Of a DNA stretch of 64,000 bases, positions 45,070 through 53,461 are shown in pieces. A model generated the notes under the pieces. That model made no database searches. It was not told the DNA's origin and saw only the letters and a program-made list of their open reading frames with translations. This DNA is from Tahibacter amnicola (GTDB lineage Bacteria; Pseudomonadota; Gammaproteobacteria; Xanthomonadales; Rhodanobacteraceae), in assembly GCF_025398735.1 (NCBI RefSeq), contig NZ_CP104694.1:5359465-5423464 (forward strand), in the 5' to 3' direction. A program made the translations under genes and the position numbers. The number at the start of each line of letters is the position of its first letter. Positions within the stretch are counted from its first letter, which is position 1.

Positions 45070-46854
45070 TCACTTCTGAATGGAATATTCGGGGGAGTTG
45101 ATGATCAGGTACAGCGCATGCTGCACGCGGTCACGCCCGCCGTTGGTATTGGTCATCGCATTCAGACGCGTCAGGATCACCTGGCGCATGAAGGGTGACA
45201 TCTGGTTGGACATCAGCAACAGGTTCAGCCGGTCGAGCAGCGTGGCCGGGTTGGCCGCCAGCGCGTTGAGCGAGGCGTAGTCGATCAGCATCTGATCCGG
45301 ATCCTGCGCGTAGCTGTAGGTGCTGCCGACGTAGAAATAGAAGATGCGCCAGTCCAGGTCATTGGGCACTGACACCACGGCACTGTCGGTGGCAATCTGG
45401 AACTCGGGGCTGACCAGCCCCAGCGTGCGGATCTCGCCCGGATTCTGGAACGTGGGCTTGAAGAAATTGAACACTGTCGGCGAGCGCAGCGGACCCTGGC
45501 CGTATTCCTCACCCGGATCCATCAGCAGATTGATGCGGCCATTGGCCGAACGCGCCGTCGTCAGGCGCCACAGCTGCACCAGCTTGAGCATCGGCTCGCG
45601 CAGCTTGCCGAACTTGTCCGCGTTGGGGCCGGTATGGCCGAAGCGCGCTTCGCTGTCGAGCAGGATCGCCTTCACGACCGCCTTGAGATCACCGCGGACG
45701 CTGGCACCGTTGTTGTTGAACACCGTCGCGACACGTTGCACGTAGCCCGGAGACGGGTTGCTCGTCACCAGGCGCTGGATCAGCTGCTTGGCGATGAACG
45801 GGCCGACGTTCGGATGGTTGAACACATTGTTGAGCGCCGCCGCCATTTCCTGCTGCGCCGTACCACCGTGCACCAGCAGACCATTGGGCAGTGCGACGCC
45901 CGGATAGTTGAGCAGCTGCTTGTCGGTGGTGTTGTCGTGGTACTGCTCGAACGCCGTCATCGGATTGCGCCAGCTCGGCGAGTCCGAGTCGAACCAGTTA
46001 TTGGCACAATCGGGATATTCGTTGACCGTGCAGCCGTTGAGATGCCAGCCGGTGAACACGTGCGCGAAGCCGCGCACGACGTTCTGGTTGTAGGTCGGCA
46101 CGGGCTGGCCGCCGGACAGCACCGGCGTACCGTCGAGATTGAGCTGCTTGAGGCCCACGGAGAACAGCTGCAGGATTTCGCGCGCATAGTTTTCGTCGGG
46201 ACGAATATTGAGCGCGGCGTCCGGCTTGCGGTTGCCGTACATGTTCAGGTAGACGCCCATCGCCGGATGCAGCGTCACGTCTTCCAGCAAGGTGCGGTAG
46301 TTGCCAAAAGCATTGCGTACCAGCATGTCGTAGTAGCTGGCCAACGCCCAGGCCTGGAAGGTCAAACCCGCGTTGCGGTCGGAAACAACCATGATTTCCG
46401 ACAGCGCCAGCGCCACGCGCTGGCGCAGCTGGTCGTTGTGGATGCGTGGCGGGTTGCTCGGATCGTACAGGCCCGCCGAGTTGATGAACCACGATTCCAG
46501 ACGCTGCTGCTGGTAGACGCTGTTCTGGCCGTTGGGCTGGGTCGTGACCCAGTCGAGGAACGGCGCCTCGTAGGAGGGTGTTGCCGCAAACTGTTCGTCC
46601 AGCCAGGCGTTGTAGCCGATCTGTCGCAGCCGCTGGATATCGGCCAGAGTGGGGCCGTAGCTGGCCTGGGTCAGGAACCGCGCCGCCTCGGCGTCGGTGA
46701 AAGGACCGGCCGACACGGGCTCGAAACCCTGCCGCAGGATCTCGTCGGGACGATGGCTCTGCGCGGCAGCAGCGCCGCACAAAATACCCAACGATACAAA
46801 ACAACTCACCAAAACACGCCGCATCGATGCGGTTCTTGCGGTTCTTTCCGCCAT
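45070..46854 (-). CDS. DUF1800 family exported protein, copy 1
   Basis: This is a 594-residue protein with a signal peptide (MRRVLVSCFVSLGILCGAAAAQ). The mature end begins with an odd RPDEILRQGFE motif. The DUF1800 core has ARFLTQASYGPT, DQLRQRVALALSEI, HPAMGVYL, NYAREILQLFSVGL and FTGWHLNG, and ends HALYLIINSPEYSIQK. The function of DUF1800 is unknown, but it is nearly always next to DUF1501, which suggests a shared task at the cell envelope. The ATG at 46854 has an AGGG site; a later ATG at 46824 is an alternative. Copy 2 has the same predicted length. Confidence 0.9.
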   Translation of the reverse strand: MAERTARTASMRRVLVSCFVSLGILCGAAAAQSHRPDEILRQGFEPVSAGPFTDAEAARFLTQASYGPTLADIQRLRQIGYNAWLDEQFAATPSYEAPFLDWVTTQPNGQNSVYQQQRLESWFINSAGLYDPSNPPRIHNDQLRQRVALALSEIMVVSDRNAGLTFQAWALASYYDMLVRNAFGNYRTLLEDVTLHPAMGVYLNMYGNRKPDAALNIRPDENYAREILQLFSVGLKQLNLDGTPVLSGGQPVPTYNQNVVRGFAHVFTGWHLNGCTVNEYPDCANNWFDSDSPSWRNPMTAFEQYHDNTTDKQLLNYPGVALPNGLLVHGGTAQQEMAAALNNVFNHPNVGPFIAKQLIQRLVTSNPSPGYVQRVATVFNNNGASVRGDLKAVVKAILLDSEARFGHTGPNADKFGKLREPMLKLVQLWRLTTARSANGRINLLMDPGEEYGQGPLRSPTVFNFFKPTFQNPGEIRTLGLVSPEFQIATDSAVVSVPNDLDWRIFYFYVGSTYSYAQDPDQMLIDYASLNALAANPATLLDRLNLLLMSNQMSPFMRQVILTRLNAMTNTNGGRDRVQHALYLIINSPEYSIQK

Positions 46855-46909
46855 GGCCCTGCCCCCGGGAAACGGTGGCGCGTAGTTTAGCGGCGGGGTA
46901 CCGTCAAAA

Positions 46910-46927
46910 ACTTGACCGTTCGCGCAA
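46910..46927. promoter_or_regulatory. Inverted repeat upstream of DUF1800 copy 1
   Basis: CCGTCAAAAACTTGACCG is a near-perfect inverted repeat (CCGTCAA / TTGACCG) about 55 bases before the DUF1800 start, in the 185-base gap that should contain the promoter of pair 1. It may be an operator or supply a -35-like TTGAC. The assignment is tentative. Confidence 0.35.
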
Positions 46928-47039
46928 ACAAACGTGTGGAGGTCATCACAGATACACCACTTGTCGGCGATTTCGACCGCCTGTGCCGAGTGGTATACAC
47001 GGCGGCCACCTCGCACACCCCGACGCCCGAACCACCGGG

Positions 47040-48443
47040 TCAGCGCATGAAGCCGATATCCGCGACCGGGAAATTTCCGATATTTGGAAAAATATCCGAC
47101 ATCAGCGAACTGCCTACGCCAAACCAGCGCGCCAACGTGGCGCCGTATTGATCCACGGAAAGCGTGGGAATCACCTGCCCCCAGCCGGCGTCGTCCTGCC
47201 CACCGACGGTGAGCGAAGGCATCGCACCGTAGAAACTGCCGCCACGCACAGCGTCACCAATGACGAAGTGGTGCCCACCCCAGCCGTGATCCGAACCATC
47301 GCCATTGGAAGAGAGCGTGCGGCCAAAGTCCGAGGCGGTAAACGTGGTGACGCTTTCGGCAACGCCCAGCTCGACGGTCGCGGCATAGAACGCGGCCAAC
47401 GAGCGCGCCACATCCGACAACAGACCGGGATGATCTGCCAGCTGCGTATCGTGCGTATCAAAGCCGCCAGCCGATACAAAGAAAATCTGCCGCTGCATGC
47501 CCAATGTCTGGCGCGCCGCCACCAGGCGCGCCACCATGCGCAATTGCGCACCCAGGCGCGTATCCGGGAACACCGTGGCGACATTCGGAGCGCCGGCCAG
47601 CGCGGTCGCGACCATGCCGTAGTTGTCGATCGCACGGTTCATCGACCGCGCGAAGGCCCGCTCGAGCCGGTGCGCCTGCGCCTCGGGCGCATTCATCTCA
47701 CGCAGGATGTCGCGACGCGGTGCATTCCAGCTGTTTTCGATCGCACTGATCGGCACCGCACCCTGTGGATGAGGGTTGAGCGCGTACTGGTTCACGACGG
47801 CGCCGCGCTGGAGCACATTTTCACCGCCGATGGTCATCGTCATCGGCAACACCGTGTTCGAATTCGTGGCGTACAGAAGATCGGCGATCCGTCCGCCCCA
47901 TCCCAGGCTGCTGTCCGGGCGCGAGGTCTGCCAGTACGTCTGCTGGTCATCATGGGAGAACAGCTGCGGTGGCAGTGAGAAGCCGGGGGTCTGGTACTGC
48001 GGTTTTGTCGTCGGACGCACCAGGGTGCCGACGTTGCAGACCACGGCCGCCTTTCCCGTCGCGAAAAGGTCCCGCAGACCGGACGTCCCGACCGCATCAC
48101 CCGCACGAATAGCAGACTGCAGGCCGTAGCGGCAGCCGTCCGACGGCGCCGCGCCACCCGCCACAGGCGTCAGCGGCAACAGCGCCGACACCGGCAGCTG
48201 CAGGGTGCCGCGCGAGCCCTGGTAGGCGCTGCGCGCCACCCCGTCGATCGGCACGATCGTGTTGACCGAATCATTCCCGCCGTAGAGGAAGAGGCAGACC
48301 AGCGCCCTGTAGCCAGCGTCGCCGCGCGGCAGGCTGGCCGTCGTCGCCGCTTCGACCAGGCGCATCTGGCCCAGCATCGAGGTGGCGGCCACGCCGCCCA
48401 GGGCGGCGCGGACAGTCCGCGAGAGAAAAGCTCGACGATCCAT
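47040..48443 (-). CDS. DUF1501 family Tat-exported protein, copy 2
   Basis: This 467-residue paralogue of the protein at 43671 has the same architecture: a twin-arginine start (MDRRAFLSRTVRAALGGVA), FLYGGNDSVNTIVP, FSHDDQQTYWQTS, SAGGFDTHDTQ, TASDFGRTLS, SDHGWGGHHFVIG and the shared C-terminal block DIFPNIGNF. It follows its DUF1800 partner by 9 bases. The copies are clearly homologous but diverged, so the duplication is not recent. No enzymatic role is assigned. Confidence 0.9.
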   Translation of the reverse strand: MDRRAFLSRTVRAALGGVAATSMLGQMRLVEAATTASLPRGDAGYRALVCLFLYGGNDSVNTIVPIDGVARSAYQGSRGTLQLPVSALLPLTPVAGGAAPSDGCRYGLQSAIRAGDAVGTSGLRDLFATGKAAVVCNVGTLVRPTTKPQYQTPGFSLPPQLFSHDDQQTYWQTSRPDSSLGWGGRIADLLYATNSNTVLPMTMTIGGENVLQRGAVVNQYALNPHPQGAVPISAIENSWNAPRRDILREMNAPEAQAHRLERAFARSMNRAIDNYGMVATALAGAPNVATVFPDTRLGAQLRMVARLVAARQTLGMQRQIFFVSAGGFDTHDTQLADHPGLLSDVARSLAAFYAATVELGVAESVTTFTASDFGRTLSSNGDGSDHGWGGHHFVIGDAVRGGSFYGAMPSLTVGGQDDAGWGQVIPTLSVDQYGATLARWFGVGSSLMSDIFPNIGNFPVADIGFMR

Positions 48444-48452
48444 GGCGCGCTC

Positions 48453-50237
48453 CTATTTCTGTACCGCGTATTCGGGAGAATTGAGGATCAGGTAGAGGGC
48501 CTCGTGCACCCGCTGCCGCCGGTACTCGGGAACCGAATTGGCGGTGATGGTCTGCAGGTAAGCCACCAGGCGCTCGCGCAGCCAGGGCGACATCTGCCCG
48601 GAGAGGAACAGCAGGTCATACCGCTCGACGAGTGCGGCGGGATTTTCCGCCAATGCGGTGTCGCGGGTCGAATTGATCAGGATGTTGGTCTCGTCGGCAA
48701 ACGTCTGCCCGACATACCCCCAGAACACCTGCGAGCCCAGCGCATTCGCCTGCGCGGTGATCTGGCTTTCGGCGTGGATCTGCAGTTCCGGAGCGACCAT
48801 CCCCTGCCCCGCCAGCTCACCCGGTGGCGAGTAGTCCGGCTTGAAGAAGTTGAACACCGATGGCGACGCCAGCGGTGCCTGCGCGAAATCGAACTCGGGA
48901 TTCCAGTCGAAGAACCGGCCGTTTCCGGCACGCGCGTCGAGCGCACGCCGCAGATGCGTCAGGCGCAGCAGCGGCTCGCGTACTTTTCCGAAGCGATCCG
49001 GTTCGCTATAGAGTCCGTAGCGCGCTTCGCGATCCAGCAGGATGGCGCGCACCACGGCGCCGAGGTCACCGCGCACGCCACTGCCGTTGTTGGCAAAGAC
49101 GGCCGCCACGCGCCCGACGTAGGCTGGCGTCGGATTGCTGGTCACCAAGCGCTGGATCAGCTGTCGCGCCAGGAACGGCCCGACATTGGGATGGTGGAAG
49201 ATGTTGTCCAGAGCGGCCTGCAGATCGCTGCGCGCCGTGCCGCCGGCGTACAGGCGACCGGAGGGCAACGCGACGCCGGGGTAGTCGAGCAATTGCTTGT
49301 AAGCAAGGCCGGAGCCATCGGTTTCCGGGCCCTGCGTGTCGTGGTAGTCCGCGACCGGTTCCATTGGCTCAAGCCAGTAGGCGCCATTGGGTCCTGGTTC
49401 GCAGAACTCCCAGTCCCAGGAATTCCCCTGGTAGCAGTTCTTCCAGTTCCAGCCGGTGAACACGTGGGCAAAACCGCGTACTACGGTCTGGCCATAGGTC
49501 GGAAGCGGCTGGCCGCCTGCGAGCTGCGGCGTACCGTCTGCATTAAGCTGCACAAGGCCAATAGAGAACAATTGCAGGATTTCCCGCGCGTAGTTCTCAT
49601 CGGGCCGGATGTTCGCCACAAGATCGGGCTTGCGGTTCTTGAACATGGACAGGTAGTGGCCCATGGCCGGATGCAGGGTTACCGCTTCGAGCAGGTCACG
49701 ATAATTGCCGAAGGCGTGCTGGGCGAGCATGTCGTAGTACTGCGACATGGATCGCACCTGGCCGCTTACTGCTCCGCTCAGCTTGGAAATGACGAAGATC
49801 TCACTCAGCGCAAATGCCACGCGCTGGCGCAATTGATCGCCGTGCAGCCGTGTCGGTACAGCAGGATCCGGGCCACCCAGCGCACCGAGCCACCACGCTT
49901 CCACGCGCGCATTCTGGTACACCGGCTCACCGGTACTGGCGACCCAGTCGAGGTATTCCAGCTCCCGCGTCATCGGCAGCGATTGCTGCTCGGCCAACCA
50001 TCCGGCGTAGCCCAGCTGGCGCAGACGCTGGATATCCGCCGTCGTCGCACCGAAGCTGGCCTGGGCAAGAAACCGTGCGGCGTCCGCGTCGTTGAAAGGC
50101 CCGGCGTCGACCCGCTCGAAGCCCTGGTGGAACATCCGGTCCGGTCGCCGCGAAGGCTCTACCTGAGCAGTAGCGGACACGGCCAGCATCATGCCGAGTG
50201 CGGCGACGACACCACGGAAGCTGCCAGACTTTTCCAT
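48453..50237 (-). CDS. DUF1800 family exported protein, copy 2
   Basis: This protein has 594 residues from the ATG at 50237, with the excellent site AGGGAGGA before it. A signal peptide ends SATAQ. The mature end begins RPDRMFHQGFERVDAGPF, parallel to copy 1. The core repeats the family blocks ARFLAQASFGAT, DQLRQRVAFALSEIF, HPAMGHYL, NYAREILQLFSIGL and FTGWNW, and ends EALYLILNSPEYAVQK. It is the first gene of pair 2, which lies upstream of pair 1. The function is unknown, as for copy 1. Confidence 0.9.
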   Translation of the reverse strand: MEKSGSFRGVVAALGMMLAVSATAQVEPSRRPDRMFHQGFERVDAGPFNDADAARFLAQASFGATTADIQRLRQLGYAGWLAEQQSLPMTRELEYLDWVASTGEPVYQNARVEAWWLGALGGPDPAVPTRLHGDQLRQRVAFALSEIFVISKLSGAVSGQVRSMSQYYDMLAQHAFGNYRDLLEAVTLHPAMGHYLSMFKNRKPDLVANIRPDENYAREILQLFSIGLVQLNADGTPQLAGGQPLPTYGQTVVRGFAHVFTGWNWKNCYQGNSWDWEFCEPGPNGAYWLEPMEPVADYHDTQGPETDGSGLAYKQLLDYPGVALPSGRLYAGGTARSDLQAALDNIFHHPNVGPFLARQLIQRLVTSNPTPAYVGRVAAVFANNGSGVRGDLGAVVRAILLDREARYGLYSEPDRFGKVREPLLRLTHLRRALDARAGNGRFFDWNPEFDFAQAPLASPSVFNFFKPDYSPPGELAGQGMVAPELQIHAESQITAQANALGSQVFWGYVGQTFADETNILINSTRDTALAENPAALVERYDLLFLSGQMSPWLRERLVAYLQTITANSVPEYRRQRVHEALYLILNSPEYAVQK

Positions 50238-50380
50238 CGCAAATCCTCCCTGACCGTCCGACCCGGGGACGGCCGGCGCCGATCCAACGCGATTTGCGTT
50301 GCGGATGCGAGGAAGTGACGACGAATGGCAGCGATTACATCGACAGGCGGAGCGCGGGGGCATCACGCCGCACCACGGCC

Positions 50381-50408
50381 CAAGTGGATAATAAAACTAT
50401 TCCACTTG
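50381..50408. promoter_or_regulatory. Inverted repeat between the Atl gene and DUF1800 copy 2
   Basis: CAAGTGGA (50381-50388) and TCCACTTG (50401-50408) are perfect inverted arms around the AT-only-like spacer TAATAAAACTAT. It directly follows the stop of the Atl gene at 50410 and lies about 145 bases before the DUF1800 copy 2 start. It could be an operator for the DUF1800-DUF1501 operon or a weak terminator; no U-tract follows. Confidence 0.45.
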
Positions 50409-50409
50409 A

Positions 50410-50808
50410 CTAACGACGCGATCGTTTCGACGAGGATTCGGAGACCGGCGGCGCCCACAGTGCCGCATCGAGGTTGCGGTCCCATCCGTAACGGGCAAGA
50501 TCGACCTTGCCGGAGAGGACGCGAACGCCCTCCTCGATCAGTCGTGCGCGCTGTTCCCGGAACGGCGCAGTGCGCGGCGCGAACGCAATGCGTCCGTCCG
50601 AGCGCAGCACCCGGTGCCACGGCAAGCGGACGCCGTCGGGCGTGTCGCGCAGCACCTTGCCGACCAGGCGGGCCCGCCGCGGCAGACCCGCGCGCTGGGC
50701 AATCTCACCGTAGCTGGCGACGCTGCCAGCGGGTATCCGGGCCACCACGGCGCGGATGGCAGCGGCAGGATCTTGCGGCAGTTTGTCTTGCACGACCGTG
50801 TGGCTCAT
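50410..50808 (-). CDS. Alkyltransferase-like protein (Atl/YbaZ type)
   Basis: This 132-residue protein has the DNA-binding fold of O6-alkylguanine-DNA alkyltransferase: IPAGSVASYGEIAQRAGLPRRARLVGKVL with the Arg finger, then LPWHRVLRSDGRIAF. Where true alkyltransferases have the acceptor Cys in PCHRV, this has Trp (PWHRV), the mark of alkyltransferase-like proteins. These bind O6-alkylguanine and bring nucleotide-excision repair. The ATG at 50808 starts the recognised domain; in-frame sequence further upstream crosses the neighbouring promoter. A C-terminal Ser/Arg tail extends past the domain. Confidence 0.9.
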   Translation of the reverse strand: MSHTVVQDKLPQDPAAAIRAVVARIPAGSVASYGEIAQRAGLPRRARLVGKVLRDTPDGVRLPWHRVLRSDGRIAFAPRTAPFREQRARLIEEGVRVLSGKVDLARYGWDRNLDAALWAPPVSESSSKRSRR

Positions 50809-50971
50809 GGGCGAAAACCCGATATCGGCGGGCGCCGCGCCGGCGTGCTCTCCACGCCCTGCGCACGGCGGGGACTGCAAAATAGACCCCGGATTCGCTG
50901 AAAAAAGCAAGAGCGCCAATGCGCCGTCGCCACGGTAGCATAGGCGCCTTGTCGTTATTCTGGAGTTCGCC

Positions 50972-51379
50972 ATGCACAGCTTCGAGCAAATTCGCTCGCA
51001 TATCAGCGCGCGCCACCAGCTGCGCATCAACGATCCCTATCTGATCAGCTTCGACATGCTGCTGGCCAACGGCACGCGCCACCAGGGCATTTATCTGTCA
51101 GAGCTCGAACACGAGGACGGTCGCAAATACCTGCGCCTGTCCACGCCCATCGGCCCGCTCACCGGCATGGATGCGAAGCGCTGCCTGCGGTTCAACTGGG
51201 AGCAGCGCATTGGCTTCCTCGCCGTCAGCGACCTGGACGGCTCGCCGTACCTGCAGTTGTGCGAGAACCGCCCCTACGAGCACCTGTGTGTCGAGGAGAT
51301 CGATCTTCTGATCGCCGAAATGGGGCCGCTGGGTGATCGCATGGAGCAGGCCATCAGCGCCGGCGGTGACGCGTTCTGA
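50972..51379 (+). CDS. Conserved hypothetical protein, possibly YbjN/CesT-like fold
   Basis: This 135-residue cytoplasmic protein has no signal peptide. The sequence alternates strands and helices (LRINDPYLISFDMLLANG, YLRLSTPIGPL, IGFLAVSDLDGSPYLQLCENRP, then a C-terminal helix with LLIAEMGPLGDRME). This is loosely like the YbjN/type III chaperone fold, but the match is by eye only. TGGAG precedes the ATG. It is divergent from the Atl gene. Confidence 0.7.
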   Translation: MHSFEQIRSHISARHQLRINDPYLISFDMLLANGTRHQGIYLSELEHEDGRKYLRLSTPIGPLTGMDAKRCLRFNWEQRIGFLAVSDLDGSPYLQLCENRPYEHLCVEEIDLLIAEMGPLGDRMEQAISAGGDAF

Positions 51380-51504
51380 TGCAACACGCCTGAGGTTGTC
51401 GAACCACCCCAGGTTGTCGAGCGACACCTGGCCAGCGGAACAAGCGGCCTGCACTCTGGCCGGCAGCCAGCAAGACGAAGCCGGCGCTCGCCCCCATCCG
51501 GATC

Positions 51505-51533
51505 GAAAACCGCGCGGCGATGCGCCGCGCGGT
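51505..51533 (-). terminator. Intrinsic terminator of the hydroxyproline operon
   Basis: ACCGCGCGGCG (51509-51519) and CGCCGCGCGGT (51523-51533) form a perfect 11-bp stem with a 3-base loop. On the minus strand it is followed by TTTTCG. It starts 11 bases after the lhpG stop. Confidence 0.8.
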
Positions 51534-51543
51534 CGTCCACGTA

Positions 51544-53124
51544 TTACTGCTTGACCCGCACGCCGTCGACCAGGCGCCAGAGACCGAGGGGATTGGATTC
51601 CCGCAGCGATTCGGGCAGCAGGCTGTCGGGAATGTTCTGGTAGCACACGCGACGCGTAAAACGCTCGATGGCCGCCGTTCCAACCGATGTGGTACGCCCA
51701 TCCGACGTGGCCGGATACGGACCGCCGTGCACCATGGCCGGGCAGACTTCAACACCGGTTGGCACGCCATTCATCAGGACCCGCCCCGCCACGGTGCTGA
51801 GCACTTCCAGCAGACGACCGGCGGCCGCCTCATCTTCCGGATCTGCGAAGATCGTCGCCGTGAGCTGGCCGTCCAGCGAACCGGCAATGCTCAGCATCTC
51901 GTCGACGTCACCGGTGTGGACCAGCAGAGTCGAGGGCCCGAAGACCTCTTCGTGCAACCGCGCCTCGTCACGGAAACGGGCCGCCTCCACTTGCAGCAGC
52001 GACGGAACGGCATGCCGTTCCACCGCGGTGCCACCGGCGAGCAGGTCCACGCCCGGGACGGAGGCCATCTCCTTCACGCCCTCGGCATAGCGGTTGGCAA
52101 TCGGACCGGTAAGCATCGGCGCGGCGCTGCCCTGGCCGAACAGAGCCTGGAGCTGGTCCCGCAGGTTCGATGAAGCGTCCATCGGCGCGAGGATGACACC
52201 GGGACTGGTGCAGAACTGGCCACATCCCTGAATGACCGACCCATGCAGTTGCTGGGCGATGGCCGTACCGCGCGACGTCGCGGCATGCGGCAGCACGAAC
52301 ACCGGGTTGATGCTGCCCATCTCGGCGTATACCGGAATCGGATCCGGGCGGGCGGCCGCCAGGTCCATCAACGCGCGCCCACCGGCCGTGGAGCCGGTGA
52401 AGCCGACTGCGCGAACCGCCGGGTGGCGGACGAGCGCCGCACCGACGTCGTGACCGGCATCGAACAGCAGGGAGAATGTGCCCTCGGGCAGTCCGCACTG
52501 CTTGACCGCGGCACGTATGGCCAGTGCCGCTCGCTCGCCGGTGGCCGGATGCGCCGGATGTGCCTTGACGATCACCGGACAACCGGCAGCAAACGCACTG
52601 GCGGTATCGCCTCCGGCGACCGAGAAGGCCAGCGGAAAATTGCTCGCCCCGAATACGACGACGGGCCCGAGCGGCCGCAGCATCGAACGGACGTCCGGCT
52701 TGGGCAGCGGCTGGCGCGCCGCATCGGCGTGGTCGATGCGGGCATCGACCCAGCTGCCCTCCTCCACCAGGGCGGCGAAGGCGCGGAGCTGCCCGATGGT
52801 GCGGCCCAGCTCGCCGCTGGCGCGCGCCTGCGGCAGGCCTGTCTCCAGCGGCACCAGCCGCTCGAAGTCGGCACGCCCTGCTTCCATCTGGTCGGCGATC
52901 GCGCGCAGGAAGGCGGCACGCTCTCGGCCGCTGAGCGCGGCGATAACAGGCGCCGCGGCGGCGGCCAGTTCGCAGGCGCGCTCGACCTCGGCCGTGCTCG
53001 CCACGTGATACGGCGGGCTGAGGGCACCGCCTGTGACCGGATCGACGCCATGGAACGTCGTCCCGCCCGGCTGGCCGCGTTCGGCACCGATCAGCGAGTG
53101 CCCTTGAATTTCAAATCCCGACAT
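51544..53124 (-). CDS. lhpG: 2-oxoglutarate semialdehyde (2,5-dioxovalerate) dehydrogenase
   Basis: This 526-residue protein has the standard length of this aldehyde dehydrogenase branch. The catalytic Cys305 sits in GCGQFCTSPG, the general-base Glu in YAEMGSINPVFV, and the cofactor loop GFTGSTAGGRAL and the FGASNFPLAFS block are present. It should oxidise 2-oxoglutarate semialdehyde to 2-oxoglutarate with NAD(P)+, the last step of hydroxyproline breakdown. It is the last gene of the lhp cluster, separated by a 337-base gap. The gene symbol follows the Pseudomonas lhp system. A role in pentose or glucarate pathways is possible but less likely here. Confidence 0.88.
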   Translation of the reverse strand: MSGFEIQGHSLIGAERGQPGGTTFHGVDPVTGGALSPPYHVASTAEVERACELAAAAAPVIAALSGRERAAFLRAIADQMEAGRADFERLVPLETGLPQARASGELGRTIGQLRAFAALVEEGSWVDARIDHADAARQPLPKPDVRSMLRPLGPVVVFGASNFPLAFSVAGGDTASAFAAGCPVIVKAHPAHPATGERAALAIRAAVKQCGLPEGTFSLLFDAGHDVGAALVRHPAVRAVGFTGSTAGGRALMDLAAARPDPIPVYAEMGSINPVFVLPHAATSRGTAIAQQLHGSVIQGCGQFCTSPGVILAPMDASSNLRDQLQALFGQGSAAPMLTGPIANRYAEGVKEMASVPGVDLLAGGTAVERHAVPSLLQVEAARFRDEARLHEEVFGPSTLLVHTGDVDEMLSIAGSLDGQLTATIFADPEDEAAAGRLLEVLSTVAGRVLMNGVPTGVEVCPAMVHGGPYPATSDGRTTSVGTAAIERFTRRVCYQNIPDSLLPESLRESNPLGLWRLVDGVRVKQ

Positions 53125-53461
53125 GTCGACTCTCACTGTTGAAACGTCTGATGGTCTTCCCGGCGGCGACGATCGGTCGCCTTGGCCAGGACCTTCTGCA
53201 CCGGATCGCGGCCGTCTGCGCGGCGACCACCGGTGGGATGCGGAGCCGGCGCTTCACCTCGGCAAAAACGCGCCGTCGCTCCCCCGACGGGCAGGCCGGC
53301 CCGCAACACCCGTGATCAGCCCGGCCAGAAGCGGACCGGCAGCGTCGCGCACTGCGCGACACCGCCAGATTCCGCAGACGTCGAGGCCAGGGCTGGACGA
53401 ACCGGCTCGCCATCGCGAACAACGGGTCGCCCCCCTGGCCTCGTCCGGGCCTGCAGCAATG
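53125..53461 (-). other. Unusual 337-base gap inside the hydroxyproline cluster
   Basis: All other neighbours in the cluster overlap, yet this gap separates lhpC from lhpG. No convincing protein is encoded. GTCGCGC (53344-53350) and GCGCGAC (53354-53360) form a small hairpin. It may contain a second promoter for lhpG, an RNA element or the trace of a deleted gene. Confidence 0.35.
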
